Source of the DNA: Venturia oleaginea
Taxonomy: Eukaryota; Ascomycota; Dothideomycetes; Venturiales; Venturiaceae
DNA length: 64,000 nucleotides
Direction of reading: 5' to 3'
Assembly: GCA_013176395.1 (NCBI GenBank)
Contig: JABMLP010000032.1
Span: 1 to 64,000, forward strand
Shown: positions 32,961-43,988 of the stretch, piece by piece
Numbering within the stretch: the first letter of the stretch is position 1
How the letters are laid out: each line of letters opens with the position of its first letter
Translations under genes and position numbers: made by a program
The notes under the pieces: generated by a model
What the model was told of the DNA's origin: nothing
What the model saw: the letters and a program-made list of their open reading frames with translations, nothing else
Databases searched by the model: none

Positions 32961-33489
32961 GTTGACCTTGCTGTGCCTCTGATAGAACACATACTTGGAT
33001 TACCAGGGAATCATCCATCGCCACAACATAATCTTTATAATCCGTAGGCCATATGATGCCACTGCCGCCAATCGCTTGGTGCGCAATCTCCAAGACTCGG
33101 ATCCCGAAGATAAGACTTCGGGCTTCTCACCGAAGACCTTTTGATCGAAGCAAAGGGTGGTCGGATCTTCATGCCATTCCCAACCAGGCATTTCGTAGTT
33201 ACATGGCATTGTTCATGGCAAATACATGGATACAGCGAAATTCGAGCACCGTGACTTCCCATAGTCGGCGGGAAATGCCATCGTCCTCTTATGTCTTGAC
33301 AAGGAAACCATGTTCAAGACCACAAAAGATAGCAGGCCTTGGTAGAGCCATGTTGTGATGTGTGAGTTGAGTGATATTTCAACTTAGGTATATCTGCGCC
33401 TGAGCTTGACGAAAGCTTTGCTCGTTGCTCGTCTCAATTCGGTCACCAGAATGCTCCTCAGTTGAAGAGAACGCATTCGAGCCGCTATC
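32961..33489. other. Interval without a clear gene
   Basis: A minus-strand frame near 33000-33130 reads ALEIAHQAIGGSG-like sequence that I cannot assign. It may belong to the decayed gene before it. Confidence 0.3.
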
Positions 33490-34490
33490 ATGGGAAAACC
33501 AAACGATAACACCATCGTCGAACCAGCAATTGACACAGCTGTTTGAACGACCATTGAAATTCCCATGAGTCGCCGTTATGTTTCACGGCTGGTCCCCACG
33601 AATCCCTAGACATTCAACTTTCTCTTTTTCCTCCTTGCGTTTCTTCAGAGTTTGATGAATGGCTATACCACTTCTGTCAGAAATGGTTTGAACATTCTGC
33701 CATCGTATGTCCCATCAATTATCCTCATGAATTATTGGCTTTCGCTAACCAGAGATATTTAGATACAAGGATTACTTATCCCTGAGCATCCAGACACTCG
33801 CGCTCAATACTGCATCTTTTTGGGTCGGGGGCGTCATCTCTGGTTTCTTCGCCGGGTGGTTCTGCGATTGGAGAGGGCGGCAGGAGACTATGTACGTTGA
33901 TGTTACTCGATGCAGGTAATTATGCACAATGCTAACAAGTTTCCAGGCTTTGGTCAGCTGTGGTGACCATTATTGGTGCTGTGATTCAGGGATGTGCTCA
34001 AAATATCGGCTTGTTCGTCGCGGCGAGATTCATCATCGGCATCGCCATTGGAGTTGCAGGCGTGGATTGCGGCGCCTATTTGGGCGAGACAGTCTCTATC
34101 CAGTGGCGAGCGTTTGTTCTTGGTATGTCGATATCACTCACGGCATTCGATGACTTCCAACCAGGCTAACATATTCGAGGGACCTACTGGGATTGCTGGT
34201 TTGTCGGCGCGCTCGTCGCAGCTGGAGTGACTTACGGCACAAAGAGAATCCAAAACACCTGGGATTGGAGAACACCTTCTCTTCTTCAAGCGTTCACAGA
34301 TGTGATATGCATAGTGATCCTGCCTTTTCTTCCTGAAAGTCCGAGGTGGCTGGCCTACAACGACCGAGCTGACGATGCATTGGAGGTGCTCGCCGTTTGC
34401 CACGCGTACGGCGACCTCACAAATCCTATCGCGAAGCATTTGAATGTGCCTGATGTCCTGGATGCTATGAGCGGGAAGGCTGTGGTGTGA
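33490..34490 (+). pseudogene. Half of an MFS sugar transporter, broken
   Basis: A spliced reading can be followed: possible first exon from ATG 33490 with TGA at 33544-33546; acceptor at 33648; intron 33705-33762; intron 33892-33946; and an intron at about 34123-34179, all with good GT, CTAAC and AG signals. The product has NGYTTSVRNGLNILPSY, LNTASFWVGGVISG, then GAVIQGCAQNIGLFVAARF and QWRAFVLG, and ends with LPESPRWLAYNDRADDALEVL and a stop at 34490. These are blocks of the first six membrane segments and the central loop of the Sugar_tr family. The second six-helix half is absent, so it cannot transport. Confidence 0.85.
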
Positions 34491-35210
34491 CTGCCTGTCG
34501 CGTTGTCGCAGGCCCTCTGTCGTGAAGAAAGAAGTTTGGAATCTAAACAAGACACAAATTTACTTCTCCCTTTCCATTGGTTTGAGTGAGTTTGAAAAGT
34601 TTGATTGCATGTCGATGAAGTTGTTGGAAATGAGGTAGTTGTAGGAGTTCTACTGTTGCAGGGGAACGGCGCCTACGCCCCACTAGAAAAAAGAAGGGAA
34701 AGGGAGACTCGCTCGCCCTTCCTCTCTCCTTTCAACGATAACAACTTTGCCTAATTTCTACCTTGCTCATATACCATTGTTCGTCCATTTTTGAAATGGT
34801 GAGGTACCTCCAGAGAACCCAGCAATCGAGCAAGGTCGTTCAATGACGTTCCATCACCATATCGTTGAAGGAATATCCACAGTGGCCAGAATTTTTGCGA
34901 CATCAATATCAGTGGGACCATTCGGAAGTCAACGACATTCACGACCATCACTACCATGCACATAGCCCATGCGGGAAAGCCGGCAAATTGGAAGAGAAGT
35001 AATGTGAACTATTAACCAAAAGTTAAGGACCGTACGCAAAAATAAGAAAAGAAAAACTTGAACCCCTATCAGCATCTCAAACACCCTTTGCCCCAATTAC
35101 ACCCTGTCTATTTACACCCTGTCAGTCTCTCCAATAGAAACTAAGCTCCACCCACTAGTATCCTCTGTTGCTGGGAGGATGGTAACTGTTGGAATCCTTC
35201 GCCCCATAGG
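34491..35210. other. Intergenic region
   Basis: No gene is seen. It contains the 3' side of the secreted repeat protein gene that starts at 35924 on the minus strand. Confidence 0.5.
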
Positions 35211-35924
35211 CTAGTATGGCCTGTTGTTTGGAGGAGGTTGGTTGTAAGGGTTGCCGTAAGGTGGGTTGCCGTAAGGTGGGTTGCCGTAAGGTGGGTTCTT
35301 GTCCTTGGGTGGGTTGCCGTTAGGTGGGTTGCCGTAAGGTGGGTTCTTGTCCTTGGGTGGGTTGCCGTAAGGTGGGTTCTTGTCCTTGGGTGGGTTGCCG
35401 TAAGGTGGGTTCTTGTCCTTGGGTGGGTTGCCGTAAGGCGGGTTCTTGTCCTTTGGCGGGTTGTATGTGTTTGGCGGGTTTGGTGGGTTGTTGTAAGGGT
35501 TAGGTGGGCTAGGCTGGTTGTATGGGTTTGGTGGGTTGTATGGGTTTGGTGGGTTGTTGTATCCCGAGTACTTGGCCTTGATGTTCTTGGAGCATTGGGA
35601 TTCACGTCCCTTTTCATCATTAGCAAGAGTTGGTAGTGATGGAGTCGTGAAAACATACCTCGTTGTCGTATCTGCGGTCGCACTTCTCTATATCCTTCCT
35701 GCACTCGTTCTCTCGAGGACCAGCGAGTCTGCAGAAAGCGGCATCAATTGGCTTTCCATCATAGCCATAGTTTATTGGCTCGTCTGGCACAGCAACTGGA
35801 GTTGGCAAGGCCAAGGTGGATGTTGCACTAGTCAAGTCAGTATTATGATACCGGAACAGAGACTCATGGATTGCACTAACGAGAAAGCAACAATTGCTGC
35901 GAGCAAGTTGGAGTATTGCATCAT
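35211..35924 (-). CDS. Small secreted Pro/Asn repeat protein, effector-like
   Basis: Predicted 203 residues from exons 35881-35924, 35659-35827 and 35211-35609. Intron 35828-35880 (GTTAGT, CTGAC, CTAG) and intron 35610-35658 (GTATGT, GCTAATG, AAG) both keep the frame. The start MMQYSNLLAAIVAFS leads into a signal peptide likely cut near residue 22 (TLALP). Residues about 40-80 hold four Cys (CRLAGPREN-E-C, EKC, SQC). The rest is proline-rich: YNPPNP units, then five units of PYGNPPKDKNP with variants, ending YNQPPPNNRPY. It is small, secreted, Cys-bearing and repetitive, like cell-wall or effector proteins of plant-associated fungi, but the family is not known to me. No stop or frameshift was found after splicing. 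Confidence 0.8.
35232..35550 (-). repeat. Coding tandem repeat (PYGNPPKDKNP units)
   Basis: Units of 33 and 15 bp alternate: GGTGGGTTCTTGTCCTTGG and GGTTGCCGTAA cores on the plus strand. They lie fully within exon 3 of the secreted protein gene and their lengths keep the frame. Such repeats tend to vary in number between strains. Confidence 0.9.
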
Positions 35925-35935
35925 GAAAGATGGAA

Positions 35936-36030
35936 GTGGAAGTTTGAGTTGGAAGTTTGAGTTGGAAATTTGAGTTGGGAGCTTGAGCTGGTTGTTTGAG
36001 CTGGTCGTTTGAGCTGGTCGTTTGAGCTGG
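35936..36030 (-). repeat. Short repeats upstream of the secreted protein gene
   Basis: About eight imperfect 10-13-bp units of the type GTTTGAGYTGG follow one another starting 12 bp before the ATG, on the minus strand as CCARCTCAAAC. They would lie in the 5' leader or core promoter. Confidence 0.8.
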
Positions 36031-38505
36031 AAGTTGAGGTTGAGAGATGGAGATGTAGATGAGTGAAGTGCTGTGAAGATATTGATGATAGTCAGTTGTA
36101 GAATTGTTGTGTCTTATACTCTTCGTCCGGATACTCAGTCGCTTCTTCAGTTTCTATTTTCAGCACAGGGCCTCGCACTCAATGCCCACCTCCACGTATA
36201 TCTGGCTACCGAGAGGACTGCCTAAATCGACGGTGGACAGCAAGATTTTCTCCGATGGTACTATATGCAACTCAGATCCTCATCACGGATATTGGACGAT
36301 CACCCAGATTCCCAGTGCTTGAACGCGAGAGGGAGCCGAGGAACGAAACGAACTCGACTCGTCTTCGCACACAACTAATTTTAGGATGCAGCCGTACTTG
36401 TTCCAGTATCCAACTCACAATACGGTCGAACCATGACAATACTATGGTTGGAATCACCAATCGCATCGTTCCATCGCCGCCTCCACAGCATGTCAGAACT
36501 GGAATCAAGCATTGAACAGAAGCCTCAGATGGACCAACTTCCAGCTGTCGACCGATGCTTGAATGATCTTAGCCGTATGAACACTATTTTTGCAATCTAG
36601 TCTATTCTTAACTTCACCAACTCTTTGGACATGTGGAGGATCGACTGCACATACGTACGACGACCTCACTTTCTATTCTTTCCAGCTTCGCTTTCGGGTC
36701 AAAACCGGAATCATATTTTCCTTTTGCTTCAGCACCATAGCCTATTTGCTGGCCGTTCCAAATTCCCTGGCTTTCAAATGATTTTGCTTGCCTCGGCGTT
36801 GAGCACCTCACTGGCATCCGCGCACCGACCGATTTTGTATTGGCTCAGGAACCCTTTCATTATAAACGGCGAACCTCTGTGAGCACCTAAAACCATACCC
36901 CTGTGGGTTGTTCGACTTTGGCCGGAATATACGTATACGCCATCTAGACTTTGCCAGGGTTTCAACAACAAGTGCTTGAACTGATAGATGGCATAATTGC
37001 AAAAAATGATTACGTGATCTCCGACTACTGAATGAGAATCAAGTACGCAAGGTGAAATGGAATGATAGCATCCATGCCGATACAGTCCCCAGAACGCAAT
37101 CAGCCTGCTCGCCATGTAGTTTGCGTAAGAATTGGCTTGCTACAGTTTTTCTAGCTCTCGGTTTCTGTTGAGAGCTGTGATGGAGCCTCGGCGGACCACT
37201 CTCGCGGTGTGTACCGTATCCGACTGTCTGTTTCACAACTTGATTTCGGTTCAGTGTCCTGGGCGGAAAGAATTGAGTTGCTAATAATTTCGTTATCCTG
37301 GCCCTGTTGAGCTTTGGAGTGGGTGTGGACCGACTGGTGGGGAAATTCGAGATGGTGTTTCAGACACGTGAAATCTGTCTCGCTTGCACGGATTGAAAAT
37401 TCACCTCCTTCGAGACTGGACCCTGGTTTTCATCTATCATCGGCTCCGAACTCTTGACTCTGGAAAACGTACCTGGCGCGTGGGACCTTATGCAAGAGTG
37501 ATCTTCCTCCTCCACCCGGATCATGCATGCTCGGTCGTTCTCGTGGTCTTGGGGGCCTCAAATGTAAGTTGCAAATCACTTCCAGGGCCTAAAAATAAAC
37601 ACACCGAAAGCGATGCAATCCACAAGAAGTAAAAACCTGAGACCCTGCAAGCAGTTCGCAGCTCACATTTATAGTACTATGTAATACCTTTGAGATCGTG
37701 ATACGGACCGGTGTCCCTTTTAGCCTTGAATCAAGCCTATTTTCAGCATAATTATGCTCTATTGTCTCTAAAACAGATTGGTCTCTGGATGAGCCTTTTC
37801 CGATGCCGTCAGTTGCCGATGGTGTGCTCGGGGATGCATGTATCTCCAGTATTGTGCCTACGTACGACTGAGCAAATTTTAACATCACCAGGTCAACAAT
37901 CCACAATTGGCTGCACAAGCACCTCCTCTCTTACAGTCTCTTCTGGAAGCCTCGGTTGCATTTCCATCTTCTGAGACACAAGACCTTTCGGTACAGCGAT
38001 CTCAATTTCTACTACTTCAGCGCCTATCATGTAAACAACACCTGCGAAGCCTTCCTCGTTCATCAAGGTTGGCACTCTTGTAGATGGACGAGGACGTTGG
38101 AAATCTCACAGGATATTAGGCTTGAATTCGGCCCCCAAACTTACGATCAAGTCAAGATTGTCCTCGCGTTCTTCGCTGGGTATCTTTTGTCTCGCAGTAC
38201 TATGTTTTAGACATGGGAGCGCCATCGCTGATTGTAACTACTCGAACAGTACTAATACGAATTGCTTTTCAGAGAAACATGTCTCTTAACCGATTTCAAA
38301 TTGCCTTGCCAACAGAACGCTGTCTACATCTTACCAAAAGCTGTCCTACCGTTCGACATCATCCTCGTTCATCTCATCCTCTTCATTCTCGTCACCACTC
38401 CCCACGAGATTTGGACACGTCTTCCTGCTATGAGTATTTCCACCCTTACCAGGTGTATACAGGACACGCAGGGCCCAAAATCACAATCCTCATCATGTAT
38501 TTTCT
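36031..38505. other. Long interval without a supportable gene
   Basis: Open frames of 60-110 codons occur on both strands, but none carries a motif, splice series or repeat that I can name. No transposon ends were seen. Confidence 0.5.
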
Positions 38506-39104
38506 ACTCTTCCACGCGCTCGTATCCATTGCCCTCTCGTTTCTTCGGACAGAAGGCGTAGAGGCAGGGGTACCTACTCGCGACTTTTGCGGGCCTAGAA
38601 ACCTTGGGCACTTCTGGTGCCTTTGCCTTTGCAGGTTCCGCGACTCTTGGTTTCTTTGCTTGTGGCTGGATCTTTGTTAGCTTTACAACAACGGGAACTC
38701 TTCTATGGATTAGAACCAACCCCTTGCTTTGTAATGAGCTTCCTCTTGCGTGAACTCTGTGATTGATCACTCGGCTCCACCTCCACCGTCGCCTCGTTAT
38801 TCACCTCTGCTTCCCGTTTCCTCTTCTGCGCCTGCTTCTGCGTTTCTAGCTCCTCCGTCGCCTTTTCTTCCGCATTTCTCCTAGCACGGCGTCCCGCAAG
38901 GGGACTATCCAATACCACTACTTTCCTTCTCCTCACATTCGATTTCGCAGGTGACGTATCATCCGCGTAAATTCCTCCCTCGTTCCCAGGCGATTTCTCC
39001 TCAACATTATCAGCCTGTCGAGCCATGAACTCTCGCATATGATGGTCTGGCCTGAGCGGGGACGACTCCACACCGAAGAGCTTGAATGTATCTCCCTTAC
39101 CCAT
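38506..39104 (-). pseudogene. Lys/Glu-rich nuclear-type protein gene, frame broken
   Basis: The frame from 39104 reads MGKGDTFKLFGVESSPLRP and continues as a charged, Lys/Arg/Glu-rich protein with basic nuclear-localisation-like clusters (RRARR, KRKRE, RKRK). It stops at 38703, but the neighbouring frame goes on in the same style (KLTKIQPQAKKPRVAEPAKA) to 38506. There is no good intron between them, so one indel is likely. I do not recognise a family. Confidence 0.4.
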
Positions 39105-39716
39105 GATGAACTGGGTAGATGTGATTTTTCTGAGAATTTGGATACGACTGTAAGGCTGAGAGATGTAGGCACTTATTGCCTGGATTTAAGGCTATCGTGG
39201 GACGTTTGGCGCATGGTTTTGTCCGTGTGAAATTTCTTTCACGAGGATATGCTTCGTGTGGTATGGCTATTTGTTCGTCCAAAGGTCTTCATTGTTGGCA
39301 GATGTTAATCTCAAGAGGAAACAGGAGAGCTGGTATCTAATGTGTGCGCTTTGTATTGGTTGACAGGTTCTTGCCTGTTAAGCATTCTTAGTTATACAAA
39401 TAGGAGTTGAAAGGGGCGATTTCTCAATGATGTTTCTGGATACCAATGCTTTGAAGATTAATCAACCATTCCAACTATGTTTGCCTGGAGAATGAAAGAG
39501 ATGGTATGAAGATAGTTCTGAATCGAGTATACCTCTTGAACTAAATACGAAGAAAGGAAAGAGAAAGATGTAGTTTAGAAGATAGATTGTCGATCGAAAT
39601 GATATACGTACTTTAGATAAAGTCTTGTGGGCCTAGGTAATACCCATAACTTCCTTTATTATTGGTTCTTCGTGGATGACTATGTAATCTAGTCCTATCC
39701 AGTACTCGTACTTACT
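39105..39716. other. AT-rich spacer before the chromovirus
   Basis: No gene is seen. The sequence grows AT-rich toward the insertion site and continues in the same style after the element at 45294. CTTACT at 39711-39716 is one copy of the target duplication. Confidence 0.6.
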
Positions 39717-39891
39717 ATTACGGGACGGTAGCTGGAAAGACGCAGCATACTCGTAGCCAAAGATTGTTTAGATTCAGTTAAGGAGTGAAGGTATCTACAA
39801 ACAGAGAACCTCAATGAGGTTCTTTCTCTATACTAGGCTCAATCAGGCTTAGGCTCTTAGCCTATACCAACCATGGGCCATGCCCATAACA
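39717..39891 (-). repeat. 3' LTR of the chromovirus
   Basis: 175 bp, starting TGTTATGGGCATGG in element orientation. It is identical to the other LTR. Confidence 0.95.
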
Positions 39892-39905
39892 TTACCCCCC
39901 TCCTT
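39892..39905 (-). promoter_or_regulatory. Polypurine tract
   Basis: On the minus strand AAGGAGGGGGGTAA directly precedes the 3' LTR. It is where plus-strand DNA synthesis would be primed. Confidence 0.75.
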
Positions 39906-42900
39906 ACCGGGTGTGCAGGACTAAAGAGGGTGTGGTAGGTGGGATAATCAAACAGACAAACGCCATACATCGTTTCTGCCAGCTTGTAGCAGATTCGAAG
40001 GCGCTGGCCACCGCTACTCGGTTTCTTCGGGCCCCTGTTTGAGCTCCTATATCTTCGCCGACACCGTCGCCCTTGCCATACTCTGCCTCGAAGCGGTCTA
40101 AGTCCTCGACTTCTGTAAATAATGAACGTGGCTGCCAATCGGGATCTGCATAGCCTTTCCATTTGATTAATAACTGACGAACCCAGCCTCGTCCAACCCG
40201 TTTCTTCTCTGCGCGAAGTATACGTTCTACTTCAAACTCAGCCTCTGTTTCTTCGGTTTGAGGCACTAATGATGGCGGCTGGGTATCATCGGATTCTTGT
40301 GAGGGCAGTGTGTCGGTTGCGGCTCGGCGGAGTAGGTCAACGTGGAAACGGTTATGGATACCACTTGGCAGGTCAGCCAGCTCGTATACCATCGGGGAGA
40401 TCTGGTTCTCGACAGTGTATTTGGCTTGCGTCCACGACAGTTTCTTTGATAGCTGCGGAGTATTGATATTCCTAAGGTTCAACCAGACTTTGTCGCCCTT
40501 TTTTAACGTTTCGGCAGCTTGACGTGACCTGTTAGCGTCGTTCTCCATCTTCTGCTGGGACCAGGCCATCGCTGCCTGTGCATATTCTTGTGCCTCTTCT
40601 ATTCGTTGCACAAAGGTCTCGGCATCGGCTGTTGGTGAGTTACTGGGTGAGATTCGTTGTACTTTCTGGATTGGTTCCGCATGGTAGCCGTGGGTTAGAT
40701 AGAATGGACTCATCCCTGTGACTGAAGAGTCACGATTGTTCAGTGCTAACATAGCCGTAGGTAGTAGCGTTGGCCAGTCTAGTTGGGAGTATGCGATGAA
40801 GGCGCGGAGATAGCGTAGAACTTCCTGGTTCATACGCTCGGTCGCGCCATCGGTCTGTGGATGAAAGGCTGTAGAGAGTCTCTGCTCAATCTTTGTAAGT
40901 TCGCAAAGCTTCCTCCAAAAACGACCTGTCCAATTGCTGCCTCTGTCCGACGTCAATGCCATGGGAAATCCGTGGTAGCGATAGTGGCATTGTAAGAACC
41001 TTTTCGCGCACTCTTTGGCGCTCATTGTAGTCATAGCCTCCAACGTAACACTTTTGAGGAGGCGATCTGTGATAACCATGAGGTATTTTGGGCCGTTTTC
41101 CTCCGCGGGCAAATCAGTCATGAAATCGATTGATAGCTCGCTGTGGAAGCGGGCCGGGATTGGAAGTGGTTTCAGAAGACCTCGCTTCTTATCACGCCAT
41201 ATTCCTGTTCTCCCACATACGTCGCAATTACGTACAAACTGCCGGACTGTCTTGTATTGTTGGGGCCAAAAGAAACTTCTGGATAGAATCGCAAGCGTGC
41301 TATCTCTCCCTGGGTGTCCAGTAACATGGGAATCGTGAGTTTGTTGGACCAGCGTTGTTCGCAGCGGTTCCCAATCTGGTACCCATAGGATTCCTCTTCT
41401 CGTGACCGCGCCGTGGTCGTCTACTTCGCATTCGGGTAGCTGTACCGACAACTTGAGCTCTGGAGGAAAGGAACGTTCGCCAGTAACTATAGCCGTATGA
41501 ATAGCTTCGTAGGATTGGTCCTCTGCTATTGCGCGATCCCAGAGAAGTTGTAACTCTGGTTTCTCGAAAAGATCGCATCCTTTTGCAACTGACCGGTTTT
41601 GACCGTACCTAGTAGTGGACCGGTGTTGACCGTTTTCGGCAGTCAGCTGGTGTCGACCGTCCAGTCCAGTATTTTGCTGGGGCTCCCGTATAACGTCCCA
41701 TGTACTATTGGATGTATTCGGTGTATTGACTGGGCAGATAAGGGCTTGTATTGCGATTGTTTCGGTCGTCCTCTCGGAAAGAGGAGGAAGCCATTCGTCC
41801 TTGATCAACTGGGCCACTCGCCCTTGTAGTCTCTCGTCGTTCTTGTCATGTGGCATATCTTGATGTCTTCTTGATAGTGCGTCTGGTCTTTGCGCTAGTT
41901 TTCCGGCGCGAAATTCCAGCTGGAATTGGTACTCAGATAGAATTAGCGACCATCTTGCTTGTCTCTCTGACAAACGCTGCGCTGTCATAAAGTAGCGGAG
42001 ATTCTTGTGATCGGTAAGGACTTTGAAAGGTGCTGCAACACTGCGTAGTTCTCCTCTCCAGTGTTCAATGGACTTGATTACTGCCAGTAATTCTTTATCG
42101 TGGATCTCGTAGTTACATTCAGCCGCAGTGAGCTTGCGGGAGAAGTATGCTACTGGTCGTAGTTTTCCTTTCATATCCTTCTGCGACAACGTGCCTCCCA
42201 GCGCGTAGCCAGAGCAGTCGCACTCGAGTACCGTATCCAGGTCTGGATTCCAGTGAGCCAGTATTGGGGCGGAGATGAATAGCTCCTTCAAGACTTGAAA
42301 GGCGTTCTCATGTTCTTTGTTCCAGACAAAAGCGACGGCCTTCCGTGTTAACTTGATTAAGGGGTCGGAGAGCTCTGAGAAGTTGTCGATGAAGTCTCGG
42401 TAGAAATTTGCAAAGCCTAGGAAGGAGCGTACGCCTGTGACATTGACTGGAGCCTCCCATTCTTTAATCGCGGCAACTTTCTCTGGGTCGACTTTGATCC
42501 CTTCTCCTGCAGTGATAATGAACCCCAGATATTTGACCTCCTGAACAGCAAACTCGCACTTGCTTAAGTCTAGCCGAAGTCCAGCAGTCTTGAGCTTGGC
42601 AAGAATTTGGTTAACCTTAACCATGTGATCCAGATAGTCGCCGTCGCTCCATATCAAGACATCGTCCATGTAGGCTGAACAGCAGATATCTAGGGATTCC
42701 CGTAGGACTCCGTTGATGTATCGTTGAAAGCTCGCGGGTGCGCCAGCTAGTCCGAAGGGGGTAACTAGCCATTCGAATAGTCCAAATCGAGTGCGAAAAG
42801 CCGTTTTCCACTCATCGCCGTGCTTGATGCGGAGCCGATGAAATGCCGCTCTGACGTCAAGTTTGGTGTACCAACGCGCTGTTGCTAGATTTCGTAGGGT

Positions 42901-43980
42901 TTCTCGGATTAGTGGCAATGGGTAGCGGTCCGATCGAGTGATTCGATTCAGTGCCCGATAGTCTACACACATCCGAATGCCTCCACCTGGTTTCCTTACA
43001 AATAAGACTGGGGCTGCCGCTGGTGAGTTGCTGGCGCGTATCCAGCCCTTGTCCATATAGTCCGAAAGTGTTTTTCGTAGGACTAATAGCTCTTCCCTCG
43101 ACATGCCGTATAATGGGCCCCAAGGAACTTCTGCCTCGCGACCTTGTTCATCTCGTATCAATTCGATAACGTGATCGCGACCCTCTTGATGGGGCGCGAT
43201 CTCTCCGTCTTCGTCGTCGAGAAAGGCATCAGCATGCTCTGCTATTTCTTCTGGTATCTCTTGTCGGATTTCTTCCTCAGTCTTTCTCTGTTTTCTTTCT
43301 GCTAACTTGCTTAGGGCCTTGTTGATATCCGACATCGAGATAGCCAGCACTTGTGTACCATCCGGTCCATCTCTTCTCAACCGTCGCTGGGCCCTTCCAA
43401 CAATAGCTGCAAATACAGATCCTGACACTAGACAAGCCGCCCGCACGTGAGCGAGCCGGTCTCGCGCTTTGGTGTTCTGTTCTAGCCACCCCTTTTCTCT
43501 TACCGTGATGCGCTGGGATCCTTGACCAATAAGCAGCTTTCTCTTAGCTGCTATATATCGCACCCAGTTTCTCTCTGCCCATGCCTTGCCTAGGATAATA
43601 GGGAAGCTCAATCCTTTCACTATATACCCATAGACTCGCTCTGCTCGACCATCAATGTCGATCGTAGCGTAGGTCATGTGCGTAATACGGAGGTCTTCTC
43701 CGTTCTCGTGGCTCTCTTTAGCCAGTGCCAATTGTTTGGTGTCAATTGGGATGCGCGGTAGACGATGTGTTTGGACACTCTTCTCGCTGAAAGCAGCATA
43801 AGGGAGGCAGCCGTTATCAAAGAAGGATTCGGTGAAAGAAGTTCCATTGATCAAGGTATCTATCAAGAAGGGTGTACTTTCCATCCTATCCTTTGCTGCT
43901 TTGATTTCTCTTATGCCTGGTAGCTTTGTAATGTCTTCGCCATGTACATCTACTTCAGACCCTCGTGCGCGACGATGCAC
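39904..43980 (-). CDS. pol: Chromovirus Pol polyprotein
   Basis: The frame covers 1358 codons from a GTG at 43980, in the -1 phase relative to gag; it is open further upstream over the end of gag, so it is probably made by frameshift. In order: protease with FFDNGCLPYAAF (55-57, DNG where DTG/DSG is usual); reverse transcriptase with AYMDDVLIW (437-440); RNase H at about 575-705; integrase zinc domain with the CDVC pair at 919-922; integrase core with D952, D1012 and E1048 (35 residues between the last two); and a chromodomain at about 1248-1302 (EVERILRAEKK ... LIKWKGY). The chromodomain directs integration to marked chromatin in relatives. No interruption is seen. Confidence 0.95.
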   Translation of the reverse strand: MHRRARGSEVDVHGEDITKLPGIREIKAAKDRMESTPFLIDTLINGTSFTESFFDNGCLPYAAFSEKSVQTHRLPRIPIDTKQLALAKESHENGEDLRITHMTYATIDIDGRAERVYGYIVKGLSFPIILGKAWAERNWVRYIAAKRKLLIGQGSQRITVREKGWLEQNTKARDRLAHVRAACLVSGSVFAAIVGRAQRRLRRDGPDGTQVLAISMSDINKALSKLAERKQRKTEEEIRQEIPEEIAEHADAFLDDEDGEIAPHQEGRDHVIELIRDEQGREAEVPWGPLYGMSREELLVLRKTLSDYMDKGWIRASNSPAAAPVLFVRKPGGGIRMCVDYRALNRITRSDRYPLPLIRETLRNLATARWYTKLDVRAAFHRLRIKHGDEWKTAFRTRFGLFEWLVTPFGLAGAPASFQRYINGVLRESLDICCSAYMDDVLIWSDGDYLDHMVKVNQILAKLKTAGLRLDLSKCEFAVQEVKYLGFIITAGEGIKVDPEKVAAIKEWEAPVNVTGVRSFLGFANFYRDFIDNFSELSDPLIKLTRKAVAFVWNKEHENAFQVLKELFISAPILAHWNPDLDTVLECDCSGYALGGTLSQKDMKGKLRPVAYFSRKLTAAECNYEIHDKELLAVIKSIEHWRGELRSVAAPFKVLTDHKNLRYFMTAQRLSERQARWSLILSEYQFQLEFRAGKLAQRPDALSRRHQDMPHDKNDERLQGRVAQLIKDEWLPPLSERTTETIAIQALICPVNTPNTSNSTWDVIREPQQNTGLDGRHQLTAENGQHRSTTRYGQNRSVAKGCDLFEKPELQLLWDRAIAEDQSYEAIHTAIVTGERSFPPELKLSVQLPECEVDDHGAVTRRGILWVPDWEPLRTTLVQQTHDSHVTGHPGRDSTLAILSRSFFWPQQYKTVRQFVRNCDVCGRTGIWRDKKRGLLKPLPIPARFHSELSIDFMTDLPAEENGPKYLMVITDRLLKSVTLEAMTTMSAKECAKRFLQCHYRYHGFPMALTSDRGSNWTGRFWRKLCELTKIEQRLSTAFHPQTDGATERMNQEVLRYLRAFIAYSQLDWPTLLPTAMLALNNRDSSVTGMSPFYLTHGYHAEPIQKVQRISPSNSPTADAETFVQRIEEAQEYAQAAMAWSQQKMENDANRSRQAAETLKKGDKVWLNLRNINTPQLSKKLSWTQAKYTVENQISPMVYELADLPSGIHNRFHVDLLRRAATDTLPSQESDDTQPPSLVPQTEETEAEFEVERILRAEKKRVGRGWVRQLLIKWKGYADPDWQPRSLFTEVEDLDRFEAEYGKGDGVGEDIGAQTGARRNRVAVASAFESATSWQKRCMAFVCLIIPPTTPSLVLHTR

Positions 43981-43988
43981 AAGGGTAG

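Noticed and set aside
35238..35636. Plus-strand frame with a VRWVAVRWVLVLGW repeat
   Set aside because: It is the antisense of the tandem repeat that codes the secreted protein; the minus-strand model has signal peptide and splice sites.
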